A DNA stretch of 64,000 bases from an uncultured Dorea sp. (lineage in GTDB: Bacteria > Bacillota > Clostridia > Lachnospirales > Lachnospiraceae), in NCBI GenBank assembly GCA_910586965.1, contig CAJUMF010000017.1:23101-87100 (forward strand). Reading direction: 5' to 3'. The position numbers and the translations under genes are program-made. This document shows positions 44,864 through 52,985 of the stretch, piece after piece. Positions within the stretch are counted from its first letter, which is position 1. Every line of letters starts with the position of its first letter. The notes below the pieces were generated by a model. The model saw only the letters and a program-made list of their open reading frames with translations. It did no database searches and was not told the DNA's origin.

Positions 44864-46050
44864 TTTTCTGCCTCCATCTCTATAAATGCCAATATCACTT
44901 CCAAAATAGCCATAACGCCGTAGGGAAGCCCTTTCTCATTTAAGCGAAATCCGCTGTTATGGGTTGGGAACACGGTTCCGTCCTCTTCCACCGTTCTTGC
45001 TCCTGCACGAAAATAAATCCCCTTCGTCGTCTTTAAATATTCCGAAAAATCTTCACACCCCATAACCGGCGGGTGTTCGAATACATTTTCTTCTCCAAAA
45101 GCATCTTTTAAAATTCTTTTTATTTTCCCTGCAAGCTCCTGCTCATTTGATAAAAGCGTACAGCCTTCTTCTATCTTCACGTTTACTCTGCAGCCAGTAG
45201 CTTTTTCAAGTCCTTCAGCGCTGTCACTGATGCGCTCTTTTAGAACTTCCCTGCTTTCTATGTCCAATGTACGAATCGTTCCGCCAATCATTACTTTATC
45301 TGGAAGACTATTATAGGTATTCCCGCCATGAATTTTCGTCACGCTCAAAACTGCGGACGAAGCAGGGTCCACACACCGAGGCACGAGTGTATTTAAAGCC
45401 TCTGCCATCCTTACCGCCGCCAGCACTGTATCATTCACCAGATGCGGGAATGCAGCATGACCTTCTTTTCCTTCTATTGTTATATCAAACTTATCATTCG
45501 ATGCAAAATTGGCGCCTGCATGAACGGAAAACTGCCCCGGATATTCATCAATACTATAATGAAGCCCAAAAATGTACTCAACGCCCTCAAGCGCTCCCTG
45601 CTCTACCATTCCCTTAGCGCCGCCCGGCTGGATTTCCTCAGAGGGCTGAAACAAAAAACGGATTTCTCCTCTCAGCTTCTCTCTCATTTCCGATAATATT
45701 TTCGCCGCCATAAGGAGGGAAGCCGTGTGGCCGTCATGACCACACGCATGCATGACTCCCCTGTGTTTTGAGCAGACCCTATGGGTATCATTCTCTTCAA
45801 TCGGAAGTGCATCCATATCTGCACGAAAGGCAACACACCTGCCTTTTCTTCCCGTGTCTAAAATCCCAAGAACTCCTGTCGGTGTCAGCCGCTTCACATT
45901 CACTCCCGGAAAGCTTTTTAATCTTTCCGCCACAAATGCCGATGTTTTTCTCTCCTCAAAGCCAAGCTCCGGATATTCATGCAAATGATGAAACCATTGT
46001 GCCAGCTCTTCTTCTGCCGCATACACCTTTTCCCTTATTTCTTTACCCAT
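44860..46050 (-). CDS. M20-family amidohydrolase (aminoacylase/carboxypeptidase-like)
   Basis: This 396-residue metal-dependent hydrolase has the M20D motifs MHACGHDGHTASLL near 100, FQPSEEIQPGGAKGM near 140 and MGCEDFSEYL near 340. Family members cleave N-acyl amino acids, peptides, or amide conjugates such as hippurate and indole-acetyl amino acids. The start at 46050 overlaps the tautomerase stop (ATGGGTAA); an ATG four codons earlier is possible. Between the transporter and the reductase/kinase it may release an amino acid from an imported conjugate. Confidence 0.9.
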   Translation of the reverse strand: MGKEIREKVYAAEEELAQWFHHLHEYPELGFEERKTSAFVAERLKSFPGVNVKRLTPTGVLGILDTGRKGRCVAFRADMDALPIEENDTHRVCSKHRGVMHACGHDGHTASLLMAAKILSEMREKLRGEIRFLFQPSEEIQPGGAKGMVEQGALEGVEYIFGLHYSIDEYPGQFSVHAGANFASNDKFDITIEGKEGHAAFPHLVNDTVLAAVRMAEALNTLVPRCVDPASSAVLSVTKIHGGNTYNSLPDKVMIGGTIRTLDIESREVLKERISDSAEGLEKATGCRVNVKIEEGCTLLSNEQELAGKIKRILKDAFGEENVFEHPPVMGCEDFSEYLKTTKGIYFRAGARTVEEDGTVFPTHNSGFRLNEKGLPYGVMAILEVILAFIEMEAEK

Positions 46051-46411
46051 TCTTCTTCGCATCAAGGCGGAGCGTTCCGCCTGCCCCTACATTCTCATCT
46101 GGGTGTTCTTTAATGATCACAACGGTATTGACTTTCTTTTCTCCGAAAAACTGCTGCGTTGTCTCCTGGATTCCCTGCACCATATCACGCTTGTACTCCA
46201 CTGGTTTTCCCGGCGCCGTATACACAAAGCAGGTCATCTGTCCGCATTCATGCGGAGTCTGTGCATATTCCGGAATCGGATATAGATAGACATCTCTCAA
46301 ATCCTTAGGGAGACGGAAGGCCTTCACCGCTGCGTCCCCAATACGTTTCACAAATTCTCTGCTTTCCTCTTCTGTAAATGAAATACTTGTTGTAATAATC
46401 ACTGTCGCCAT
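46043..46411 (-). CDS. Tautomerase-superfamily protein lacking Pro1
   Basis: This 122-residue protein matches the 4-oxalocrotonate tautomerase-like fold (ATVIITTSISFTEEESREFVKRI and VNTVVIIKEHPDENVGAGG). The catalytic base of that family is an N-terminal proline; here residue 2 is Ala, so the usual chemistry is not expected. A MIF-like or non-enzymatic role, or a different catalyst, is possible. The ribosome-binding site is GGAGG. It is 15 bp after metQ and overlaps the M20 gene by eight bases. Confidence 0.7.
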   Translation of the reverse strand: MATVIITTSISFTEEESREFVKRIGDAAVKAFRLPKDLRDVYLYPIPEYAQTPHECGQMTCFVYTAPGKPVEYKRDMVQGIQETTQQFFGEKKVNTVVIIKEHPDENVGAGGTLRLDAKKNG

Positions 46412-46426
46412 AGCCGCTTCCTCCTT

Positions 46427-47323
46427 TTAATAAATATCCGGCACCTCAAAAGATGGATTATCATATGTCATCTCGCCGCTCTGCAAATAATATCCAGAAG
46501 GAATCCTTGCACCGTCATATGTCTCTAACAGCCAATCCGCAAATTCCTTTGTGCACGCAGCATCATAGATATCTTTCATGTACTCTGCATCTTCATTTTC
46601 TTTCAGCGTACACAGTCCCTGGCCGCTGATATCCACACATGCCTGATCTGATTCTGTCGCAAGAATTGTACACGCTTTCTGTGTCTCTTCATCCATCTGG
46701 TTAAACGTCATCGCCGGCATTGTCTCCGCATCCAAATCCGGCAATGCTCCCACACGGCTTCTCGCATCAATCTCTTTGATCTCCAGATTCTTCGGATTTT
46801 GGGTGACATCCAGGGCAGACGGATTTTCCGCTTCTTTATCTACCGTAATCAATCCCGCTTCTTCCAGGAGGTTTAATTCCCGTCCTCTGTTTGAATTATC
46901 ATTTGCGACCGCGACAATCGCTTCTTTCGGAATCTCTTCGATCGATTCATATTTCTCGCTGATAATATAAACGGGACTGTTCGTAATCTGATCCGCATAA
47001 TAAATCAGATCACTGCCATAGCTTTCATTATAAGACGCCAGATAAGGAATATTTGCAATATAGTTCAGATCATTTGATCCCTCTGCTGCCGCCTGCATAA
47101 TGCTGACTGTCTCTGAATAAACCTGTGCAGTAATTTCATATTTATCCGAAAGCTGGTCCGCAATCCAGTTAATAATTTCTTCGTCCCTTGCCAGAACGCC
47201 AACTGTAATTTTCTGTTTCTCTTCGGTCTCCTGCTCAGCGCTTTCTTTCTGTCCGCATGCCGAAATGGATAATACCATCACCATACACATTGCCGCCGCC
47301 AAAAATCTTTTCATTTTCTTCAT
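46427..47323 (-). CDS. MetQ/NlpA-type substrate-binding lipoprotein
   Basis: This 298-residue lipoprotein starts MKKMKRFLAAAMCMVMVLSISACGQ with a lipobox cysteine. The body is an NlpA fold (VYSETVSIMQAAAEGSNDLNYIANIPYL and PAMTFNQMDEE). MetQ proteins bind methionine, but related members bind other ligands, and the neighbours here point away from plain methionine uptake. It works with the permease and ATPase upstream. Confidence 0.9.
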   Translation of the reverse strand: MKKMKRFLAAAMCMVMVLSISACGQKESAEQETEEKQKITVGVLARDEEIINWIADQLSDKYEITAQVYSETVSIMQAAAEGSNDLNYIANIPYLASYNESYGSDLIYYADQITNSPVYIISEKYESIEEIPKEAIVAVANDNSNRGRELNLLEEAGLITVDKEAENPSALDVTQNPKNLEIKEIDARSRVGALPDLDAETMPAMTFNQMDEETQKACTILATESDQACVDISGQGLCTLKENEDAEYMKDIYDAACTKEFADWLLETYDGARIPSGYYLQSGEMTYDNPSFEVPDIY

Positions 47324-47334
47324 GTTCCTTCCTC

Positions 47335-47994
47335 CTATTTCACTTTTTCATAAATTTTATTGCCAACCCACTGGATGATCTGAACCATGATGATCAGTAC
47401 AACTACGGTGCTGTACATTACCAGATCGTCAAAGTTCTGATATCCGTAGGTAAGCGCTACTGCTCCGAGTCCTCCTGCCCCGACAACACCCGCCATGGCC
47501 GTATATCCAAGTACGTTTACTACCGCCATTGTCATATTGGTCACTGCAGAAGGGACTGCCTCTTTTATAATAATGTAATAAGTAATCTGAAAATCATTCG
47601 CCCCGAAAGATCTTGCCGCCTCAATCAATGCCGGGTTTACTTCCTTGAAGCTGCTTTCCAAAAGTCTTGCCACCATCGGGGACGCCGCAATCGTGATTCC
47701 AAAAATCGCTGCATTTGTCCCGATTACCGTTCCGCACACTGCTCTTGTGAGAGGAATGATCGCGATGATCAGAATCAAAAACGGAACGCTCCTCAACACA
47801 TTGATAATCGTGCTTACAATTCCATATACGATTTTGTTGGGTCTAAGCCCTCTGGAATCTGTTGTCACTAATAGAATCGCAAATACCAAACCAATCACAA
47901 AGCATGCCGCACAGGATACAAGATGCATGACTATCGTTTCTTTTAATCCTGGAAAAATGATACTGTTAAACAACCTATCCATACTCATGCTCAT
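47335..47994 (-). CDS. MetI-type ABC transporter permease
   Basis: This 219-residue membrane protein has about five helices and the EAA-like loop ALIEAARSFGANDFQITYYIIIKEAVPS. The start at 47994 follows a GGGGGG stretch by six bases; a longer frame overlapping metN is rejected. With MetN and MetQ it makes a complete importer. Ligand unknown. Confidence 0.9.
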   Translation of the reverse strand: MSMSMDRLFNSIIFPGLKETIVMHLVSCAACFVIGLVFAILLVTTDSRGLRPNKIVYGIVSTIINVLRSVPFLILIIAIIPLTRAVCGTVIGTNAAIFGITIAASPMVARLLESSFKEVNPALIEAARSFGANDFQITYYIIIKEAVPSAVTNMTMAVVNVLGYTAMAGVVGAGGLGAVALTYGYQNFDDLVMYSTVVVLIIMVQIIQWVGNKIYEKVK

Positions 47995-48010
47995 AAAAAT
48001 CCCCCCTTCT

Positions 48011-48976
48011 TTACACCAGCCGCCAGTCCGCATTCTTTGTTTCCAGGAATTTCTTCACTGCTTCCCAGTCTGATTCTTCAAACTCCACGACCAGATTCCC
48101 GGCAATGTCATCTCTATACTTGTCCATGCCTCCCCAGACAATATCAAAAGGAACCTTTACAGCGAGCGCCATCTCGGAAATTACATTTTCTCCATCTTTC
48201 CCTTGCGCACTCTTTAGAATTTCCACATACACTTTTCCTTCTTTTTTGGGGAATTCCACACTTTGCCCTAAAAGCTCCGCTAAAGATTCCGGATGATTTA
48301 AGAAAATATCTTTCACTTCACCGCTGATCGTCAATTTCCCCTGGCTTAATATGGACATCTTGCTACACACATTTTTTACAACCTCCATCTGATGGGTTAC
48401 TACTACTATCGTAATATTGGATTCCCTGTTAATCTTTTTCAGCAGTTCTAAAATAGACTGAGTGATATTGGGGTCAAGTGCGGAGGTCGCCTCATCGCAG
48501 AGCAGGATCCTCGGCTCTAACGCCATCGCTCTTGCAATTGCCACTCTCTGTTTCTGCCCTCCGGACAGTTCTCTTGGAAGAGCCTTTGTTCTGTCTGCAA
48601 GCCCTACTAATTCCAGATTTTCCATTGCTTTTTCCAGCATCTTTTTCTTATCATATTTCAGACACCGCATAGGAAGGCAGACATTGTCTAATACATTCAT
48701 TCTCTCAAGCAGGGAAAACTGTTGAAATATCATACCAATCGTCGATCTGAACTCTCTTAATTTTTTTCCATTCAATGTCTGTATATTTACTCCGTCCACC
48801 TTGAGACTTCCCTTCTCAAAAGGGAGCAAGCCATTGATACAACGCAGAAGCGTAGACTTTCCAGCTCCGCTTACTCCTACAAGGCCATAAATGTCCCCGT
48901 CTTTGATTTCTATATTGATTCCCTGCAAGACCGGAGTGTTTCCAAATTGTTTATAGAGGTCTTTTATTTCAATCAA
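48011..48976 (-). CDS. MetN-type ABC transporter ATPase
   Basis: This 321-residue ATPase has Walker A GVSGAGKST near 35, signature LSGGQKQR near 140 and Walker B ILLCDEATSALD near 160. A C-terminal NIL-type domain (about 250-320) binds a regulatory ligand, methionine in the classical case. It is complete and followed by metI and metQ. Confidence 0.93.
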   Translation of the reverse strand: MIEIKDLYKQFGNTPVLQGINIEIKDGDIYGLVGVSGAGKSTLLRCINGLLPFEKGSLKVDGVNIQTLNGKKLREFRSTIGMIFQQFSLLERMNVLDNVCLPMRCLKYDKKKMLEKAMENLELVGLADRTKALPRELSGGQKQRVAIARAMALEPRILLCDEATSALDPNITQSILELLKKINRESNITIVVVTHQMEVVKNVCSKMSILSQGKLTISGEVKDIFLNHPESLAELLGQSVEFPKKEGKVYVEILKSAQGKDGENVISEMALAVKVPFDIVWGGMDKYRDDIAGNLVVEFEESDWEAVKKFLETKNADWRLV

Positions 48977-48994
48977 CGTGCTCCACTCCCTTCT

Positions 48995-50050
48995 TTATCC
49001 TCTTGTCTTACTGTACCCGCACTCTTCAGCTACTTCATAGATCAGGCGATTTAGATAAGAGCCTCCCGGTTTAAGCGTACAGCCCGGTGCAAAGATAAAA
49101 CGATTGCTCCCATTTTCTCTGACTGCCTCTTGGTAGCGCTCTGTAATGCGACGTTTTACTTCTTCCCGATCATTGGTCCCACTCACAAAATCCCTATCCT
49201 GGTCAATGCCGGCCGCAATCATTTGATTCGTCTCACTTTTCACCTTTTGAATCGTTGTAATCTCTTCCTTAGGAGTTTCCCCCGGGCAACTCTCCCAGTT
49301 GAGGAATTGTATCTGCTCGCAATCGTAATATCTTTCAATCCGAAGTCCGGCATTTCCATGAACGTGTGCCATATTGAACCAAGTATTTCCCTTACAGTGC
49401 TCTAATATTCTATTTTCATAAGGGACGCAAAACTCTTCATATTGTTCTTCCGTAATAATCCGTTTCATAGAATACTGGTTAGCCAGAAAAATGCCGTCAA
49501 TCCCTTCCTCGAACAATTCGTCCAAATAATTCAGATTCGTCTGGGTCATTGCTTCCAGCGCTTTATGTAAAGCTTCCGGCGCTTCTTTCATCAACCTTTT
49601 TACCGGTTCGGGATTCAGAGACCCTGCACATTCCTGAACCGCTGTGAGAGGATTGAAGATGGTCGCCAAAATCGGGATTCTGTCTCTATAATAATCTTTC
49701 AGGATTTTTACTGCCTCTATCTCCCTTGCAAATACTGGGTTTTCCGCTCCAAGCACAGGAAGTTCTTCCGCATCTTTTTCAGTTACGATCGGATACTTAT
49801 GAATCGTTCCGTACCATCTTGTGAGTTCTGTGGAAAACTCAATATCCCCTCCATAAGCTGCCGTATAATAATGACCATTCGTCATCAGCTTAATAAAATC
49901 CCAGTGGTTAAAATCTGTGGACATTATCGTTTCTCTCGTATAATCCCCCACGTTTCTATCCACCAGGGGCATATGATACCACCCTCCGATTGGTGTCCGG
50001 TCAATCGGTCTGTTCTCAATCAGCGCCTTAATTCTTTCTGTTCCATTCAT
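48995..50050 (-). CDS. Uroporphyrinogen decarboxylase-family (UroD/MtaA-like) protein
   Basis: This 351-residue TIM barrel matches the UroD superfamily of corrinoid-linked methyltransferases, with VDRNVGDYTRETIMSTDFNHWDFIKL. In MtaA/MtbA zinc is held by H-x-C and a later Cys; here the strand reads AHVHGNAG, with a His in place of the Cys, and PGCTLKPGG supplies a Cys near the C-terminus. No corrinoid protein or activating protein is near. A methyl-transfer or a decarboxylase role is possible, on a methylated or a carboxylated compound, but the reaction is unknown. It is the first enzyme gene of the unit after the regulator. Confidence 0.82.
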   Translation of the reverse strand: MNGTERIKALIENRPIDRTPIGGWYHMPLVDRNVGDYTRETIMSTDFNHWDFIKLMTNGHYYTAAYGGDIEFSTELTRWYGTIHKYPIVTEKDAEELPVLGAENPVFAREIEAVKILKDYYRDRIPILATIFNPLTAVQECAGSLNPEPVKRLMKEAPEALHKALEAMTQTNLNYLDELFEEGIDGIFLANQYSMKRIITEEQYEEFCVPYENRILEHCKGNTWFNMAHVHGNAGLRIERYYDCEQIQFLNWESCPGETPKEEITTIQKVKSETNQMIAAGIDQDRDFVSGTNDREEVKRRITERYQEAVRENGSNRFIFAPGCTLKPGGSYLNRLIYEVAEECGYSKTRG

Positions 50051-50074
50051 ACTGCTGTACCTCCGTTTTATATA

Positions 50075-51748
50075 TTAAAGATTGTACTTTTCCAACCAGC
50101 GATAAAGAGTCGCTCTCCCGATTCCAAGTTCCTTCGCTATTTCTTTTTTGGTTTTCCCACTATACAGAAGCAGTTCTCTGACCCGCTCCTCCTGCTCGTC
50201 GTCTGTACCGCCAAGCCCCTTGTATCCATATTTGAACTGTACTCGTTTCACATTGTCCAGCGTAATGATAGCTCCGTTTTGTTCAATCACCAGAAGCTCC
50301 GCGAACCTCTTCAGCGAGTATATTCCATCTTCCCATCTGCATGTTTCCAAATATGACAGAGCTTCCTCTTTTACCTTAATTCCGGTTTTGTTATAAATAT
50401 TTGCATAGCCCGCAATATATTGTTCAATATAACACCTAATGTCCTGCGGCTCTTCTGCCTCCAGAATCCGAATCCAGTTTCTTGTAATGTAGTAAAATAA
50501 TTTATCTGAAAACAGTTTCCTGTCCATAAGCTCTTTGACGTTCTGTTTGGCTGTTGCGATTACCCGGATACTCGACCCTACTCTTCCCTGCATTTGATTT
50601 TTCGTCAGGTACTCTGCAAGCCGGTTTTGCAGATAAAGCGGAAGCTGATCTATGGAATACAGACAGATTGCACGTCCCTTTGCCATCTCTACACCACTGC
50701 ACGACCTCAAAATTCCGCCGAACAACTCCTGCCTCACAATTGTTTCATCCTCGCCGCATTCTATCTCCAACATTCCTTTCCCGTCTGCCGCATATCGAAA
50801 AAGGTATCTCTTCGCCAGTTCATCATTTCGACGTTTCTGCTTTCCTTCAATCAAGATAGAGAGTTCATTATCTATCGCCCGAAGCGCAATCTGTTTGGCT
50901 TCTCTCATACACGGAGCAATGCCAAACTCTTCCTCAATCCACTGCTTCAAATCATACATTTTGGACTGCCGCCTCTGAATCATCTCCACACAGACATCCT
51001 CAAACACATACAGATAGTTTTCCTGCCCTTCCACTTCTTTCATATTCTGTACAAAAGTAAGCTTCACACTCCCATTTGTCGGCTTCTGAAATACCGCTCC
51101 CACACTGTATCCCTGTTCGCCCTGTCTCTTTTTATGACTCGCTTCATCAAATACGGCCTCTATATTTTTCCCGATTTCCGGCGCTCCTTTCCTGAAAACA
51201 TCCTGAAATCTGCGGTTGAAGAAAAGTAATCTTTTCTGCTCGTCTACGTAAGCAACTGCCTCTTTCATGTAATTTAAAAGTTCATTGATCAAAGCCGGCT
51301 GCTTCTCCAGGCGCTTCTTATAATCCTGATTACTGATTTTGGTTCCCAGCATCTGTGCGGCTTTTTCAAGAAAACATACCGCATTATTTAAAAACTCTTT
51401 TCCACTTTCTTTTGTTTCTCTTTTTGTGAGAATTGCAATCACACCGATACATTCTGAAAATGACTTGATCGGAACACCTACGATACTCTTTATCTCACAC
51501 TCTTCAAACTGCGGGCAGCGGATACACTCCTCAAACTCCCGCTTATCCTCTACAACCCGAACTTCTCCTGTTACAATCACACTTCCGACAACCGAATTGA
51601 CCTGTACATCTATCGGTTTCTTTTCATATTCAAAGGTATTGACCAGGCTATTCAAATGCTTATCTACCACGGTGACGTCCGCACACAGCAAACGCTTCAT
51701 CATATATGCAATCGTCTCTACTTCCTGATTGAGTTCCATTAATTCCAT
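50075..51748 (-). CDS. Degenerate sigma-54-type activator with GAF and PAS domains
   Basis: This 557-residue regulator has an N-terminal GAF-like sensor (about 20-140) with a CIRCPQFEEC cysteine cluster, a PAS domain (about 155-260), and a region that lines up with an NtrC-type AAA+ domain. The Walker A is replaced by LIEGKQKRRNDELAK, and no GAFTGA loop is present, so sigma-54 activation is not expected. The C-terminal helix-turn-helix (ELLLYSGKTKKEIAKELGIGRATLYRWLEKYNL) is Fis-like. It is the first gene of the nine-gene unit and probably controls it, with the 11-bp repeats at 52508-52552 as its likely sites. The ATG at 51748 follows AAAGGAG. Confidence 0.85.
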   Translation of the reverse strand: MELMELNQEVETIAYMMKRLLCADVTVVDKHLNSLVNTFEYEKKPIDVQVNSVVGSVIVTGEVRVVEDKREFEECIRCPQFEECEIKSIVGVPIKSFSECIGVIAILTKRETKESGKEFLNNAVCFLEKAAQMLGTKISNQDYKKRLEKQPALINELLNYMKEAVAYVDEQKRLLFFNRRFQDVFRKGAPEIGKNIEAVFDEASHKKRQGEQGYSVGAVFQKPTNGSVKLTFVQNMKEVEGQENYLYVFEDVCVEMIQRRQSKMYDLKQWIEEEFGIAPCMREAKQIALRAIDNELSILIEGKQKRRNDELAKRYLFRYAADGKGMLEIECGEDETIVRQELFGGILRSCSGVEMAKGRAICLYSIDQLPLYLQNRLAEYLTKNQMQGRVGSSIRVIATAKQNVKELMDRKLFSDKLFYYITRNWIRILEAEEPQDIRCYIEQYIAGYANIYNKTGIKVKEEALSYLETCRWEDGIYSLKRFAELLVIEQNGAIITLDNVKRVQFKYGYKGLGGTDDEQEERVRELLLYSGKTKKEIAKELGIGRATLYRWLEKYNL

Positions 51749-51771
51749 CAGCGCCTCTCCTTTGATGCTCT

Positions 51772-52367
51772 TTAATGTCCCAGCATAATCTGCAATATCT
51801 CTTTATCGGTTCCCCACATTCCTTTTGTCTTCTGATTTACCGCAATCAGATTGGATAAACACAGTGCACGATACATCTTTTCTCTGGAAATTCCCATCTC
51901 ATTTGTGTAGATAACAATGGGAATCGATACTGTCATACCTTGATTTCCGCTGCCGCTGTTAATTACCACAGGCATAGGGCAGCCGTTCATTCTTGTATCG
52001 CTTCCCGCTGCCGCTGCCGAACAGATATGGACATAAATATCTCTTCTGCATCTAACATATTTTTCCTCTTTCTTTCCTGTAGTATTCATCTCTCTGCTGA
52101 TCTTTCCGACAGACGCTCCCCATTCATGCTCCAAACCTTCTTCGGCAATGGCAGTATTACATCTTATCCTTTCATACCGCATGTCTCAGGAACTGTCACA
52201 GCTTCGACATTTTTTATGATGTTTCCCGAACACGCTATCTCATACCGTTCCGGTTTTTGTCCCAAAAGTCTCACCGCATAAGATGCTCCAAATGCAATCG
52301 CGATAGGTTCCGTGCAGCCAAGCGCCTTCTGAAGCTCCTCTTTTAACAGGTTTGTATAACAAATCAT
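51772..52367 (-). pseudogene. Decayed L-cysteine desulfidase (CyuA/UPF0597) gene
   Basis: Two frames carry pieces of one UPF0597 protein. The first (52367-52164) has the opening LLKEELQKALGCTEPIAIAFGA and CSGNIIKNVEAVTVPETCGMKG, then stops. The second (52182-51772) has EEGLEHEWGASVGK and the C-terminal block NGCPMPVVINSGSGNQGMTVSIPI, then ends early at IAVNQKTKG. A roughly 120-residue middle section and the last part are missing, with a frame change at the join. The intact enzyme is an iron-sulphur protein that releases sulphide from cysteine. It precedes the regulator gene on the same strand and shares its promoter. Confidence 0.85.
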
Positions 52368-52453
52368 TTCCCTACGTCCCTTTTCATGTTTTATTTCTCT
52401 CAGAATACAAATATATTTTTTCTTTTGTCGCTTTTTCTTGTTTCTTTACGTTT

Positions 52454-52482
52454 AAAATACAGTTAATTGTATTATATGTCAA
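52454..52482 (-). promoter_or_regulatory. Promoter upstream of the cyuA remnant and the nine-gene unit
   Basis: On the minus strand TTGACA (52477-52482) and TATTTT (52454-52459) are 17 bp apart. Confidence 0.6.
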
Positions 52483-52507
52483 TTATTTTTGGACATTTTA
52501 TTTCTTT

Positions 52508-52552
52508 TGTCTCACATTTGTCTCATTTGTGTCTCATTTGTGTCTCATTTCC
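52508..52552. repeat. Four GTCTCA repeats at exact 11-bp spacing
   Basis: GTCTCA occurs at 52509, 52520, 52531 and 52542, each followed by ATTT-like sequence. On the minus strand the TGAGAC repeats start 26 bp upstream of the -35 element, so they look like stacked activator sites on one helix face. Confidence 0.75.
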
Positions 52553-52611
52553 ATGTACTACCAGTTGGATAAAACAAAGAAATATGGGGGATTGCGTTTT
52601 GAACGAAAAAA

Positions 52612-52643
52612 GGCAGAACCGAAGTTTCCGGTTCTGCCCACAT
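52612..52643 (-). terminator. 32-bp hairpin repeat, right copy, acting as terminator of the small membrane gene
   Basis: This is 31/32 identical to 42344-42375. On the minus strand its stem is followed by a TTTTTT tract (52605-52611 region), so here it works as a terminator for the gene at 52652. Confidence 0.8.
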
Positions 52644-52651
52644 GCAGTTAT

Positions 52652-52870
52652 TCATAGTTTTCTTTTTTCTTTCCATATCGCAACGAGCCTGATAACAGTT
52701 ACACCAAATAGACCGCAGGTCGTGACAGATATAAAATGCAATTTTGATTCTACGCTAATTTCACGAAGAAACGGTAATACAAATATAACAATCATCTGGA
52801 ACAAGAGCATAACTATTGTATAGCTAAAATTGTCTTTGACAATATTGCGGTTAGAATCATTTTTCCTCAT
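52652..52870 (-). CDS. Small membrane protein, two predicted helices
   Basis: This 72-residue protein has two hydrophobic segments (about 17-36 and 43-64) joined by a short loop and ends in KEKRKL. AGGAGG lies before its ATG, and a terminator follows directly, so it is probably real. I do not recognise the family. It is transcribed away from the TPR/ATPase pair and toward the repeat. Confidence 0.6.
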   Translation of the reverse strand: MRKNDSNRNIVKDNFSYTIVMLLFQMIVIFVLPFLREISVESKLHFISVTTCGLFGVTVIRLVAIWKEKRKL

Positions 52871-52985
52871 ATCAATTCCTCCTGCTTAGATATTTTTCAC
52901 CAAACCATATCATTACAGTCTGATGATTCTTTCATGACGGCGTTTCAAACACCCGCCGGATATCTTTTTACATTCACATCTTATT

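Noticed and set aside
46051..46065. Longer start for the M20 amidohydrolase
   Set aside because: The upstream codons run deeper into the tautomerase gene and lack a clear ribosome-binding site; the ATG in ATGGGTAA is simpler.
42344..52643. Interpretation of the segment as an integrative element with att sites
   Set aside because: No integrase, relaxase or excisionase is inside; the repeats are hairpin terminators, so recombination or insertion remains only a hypothesis.
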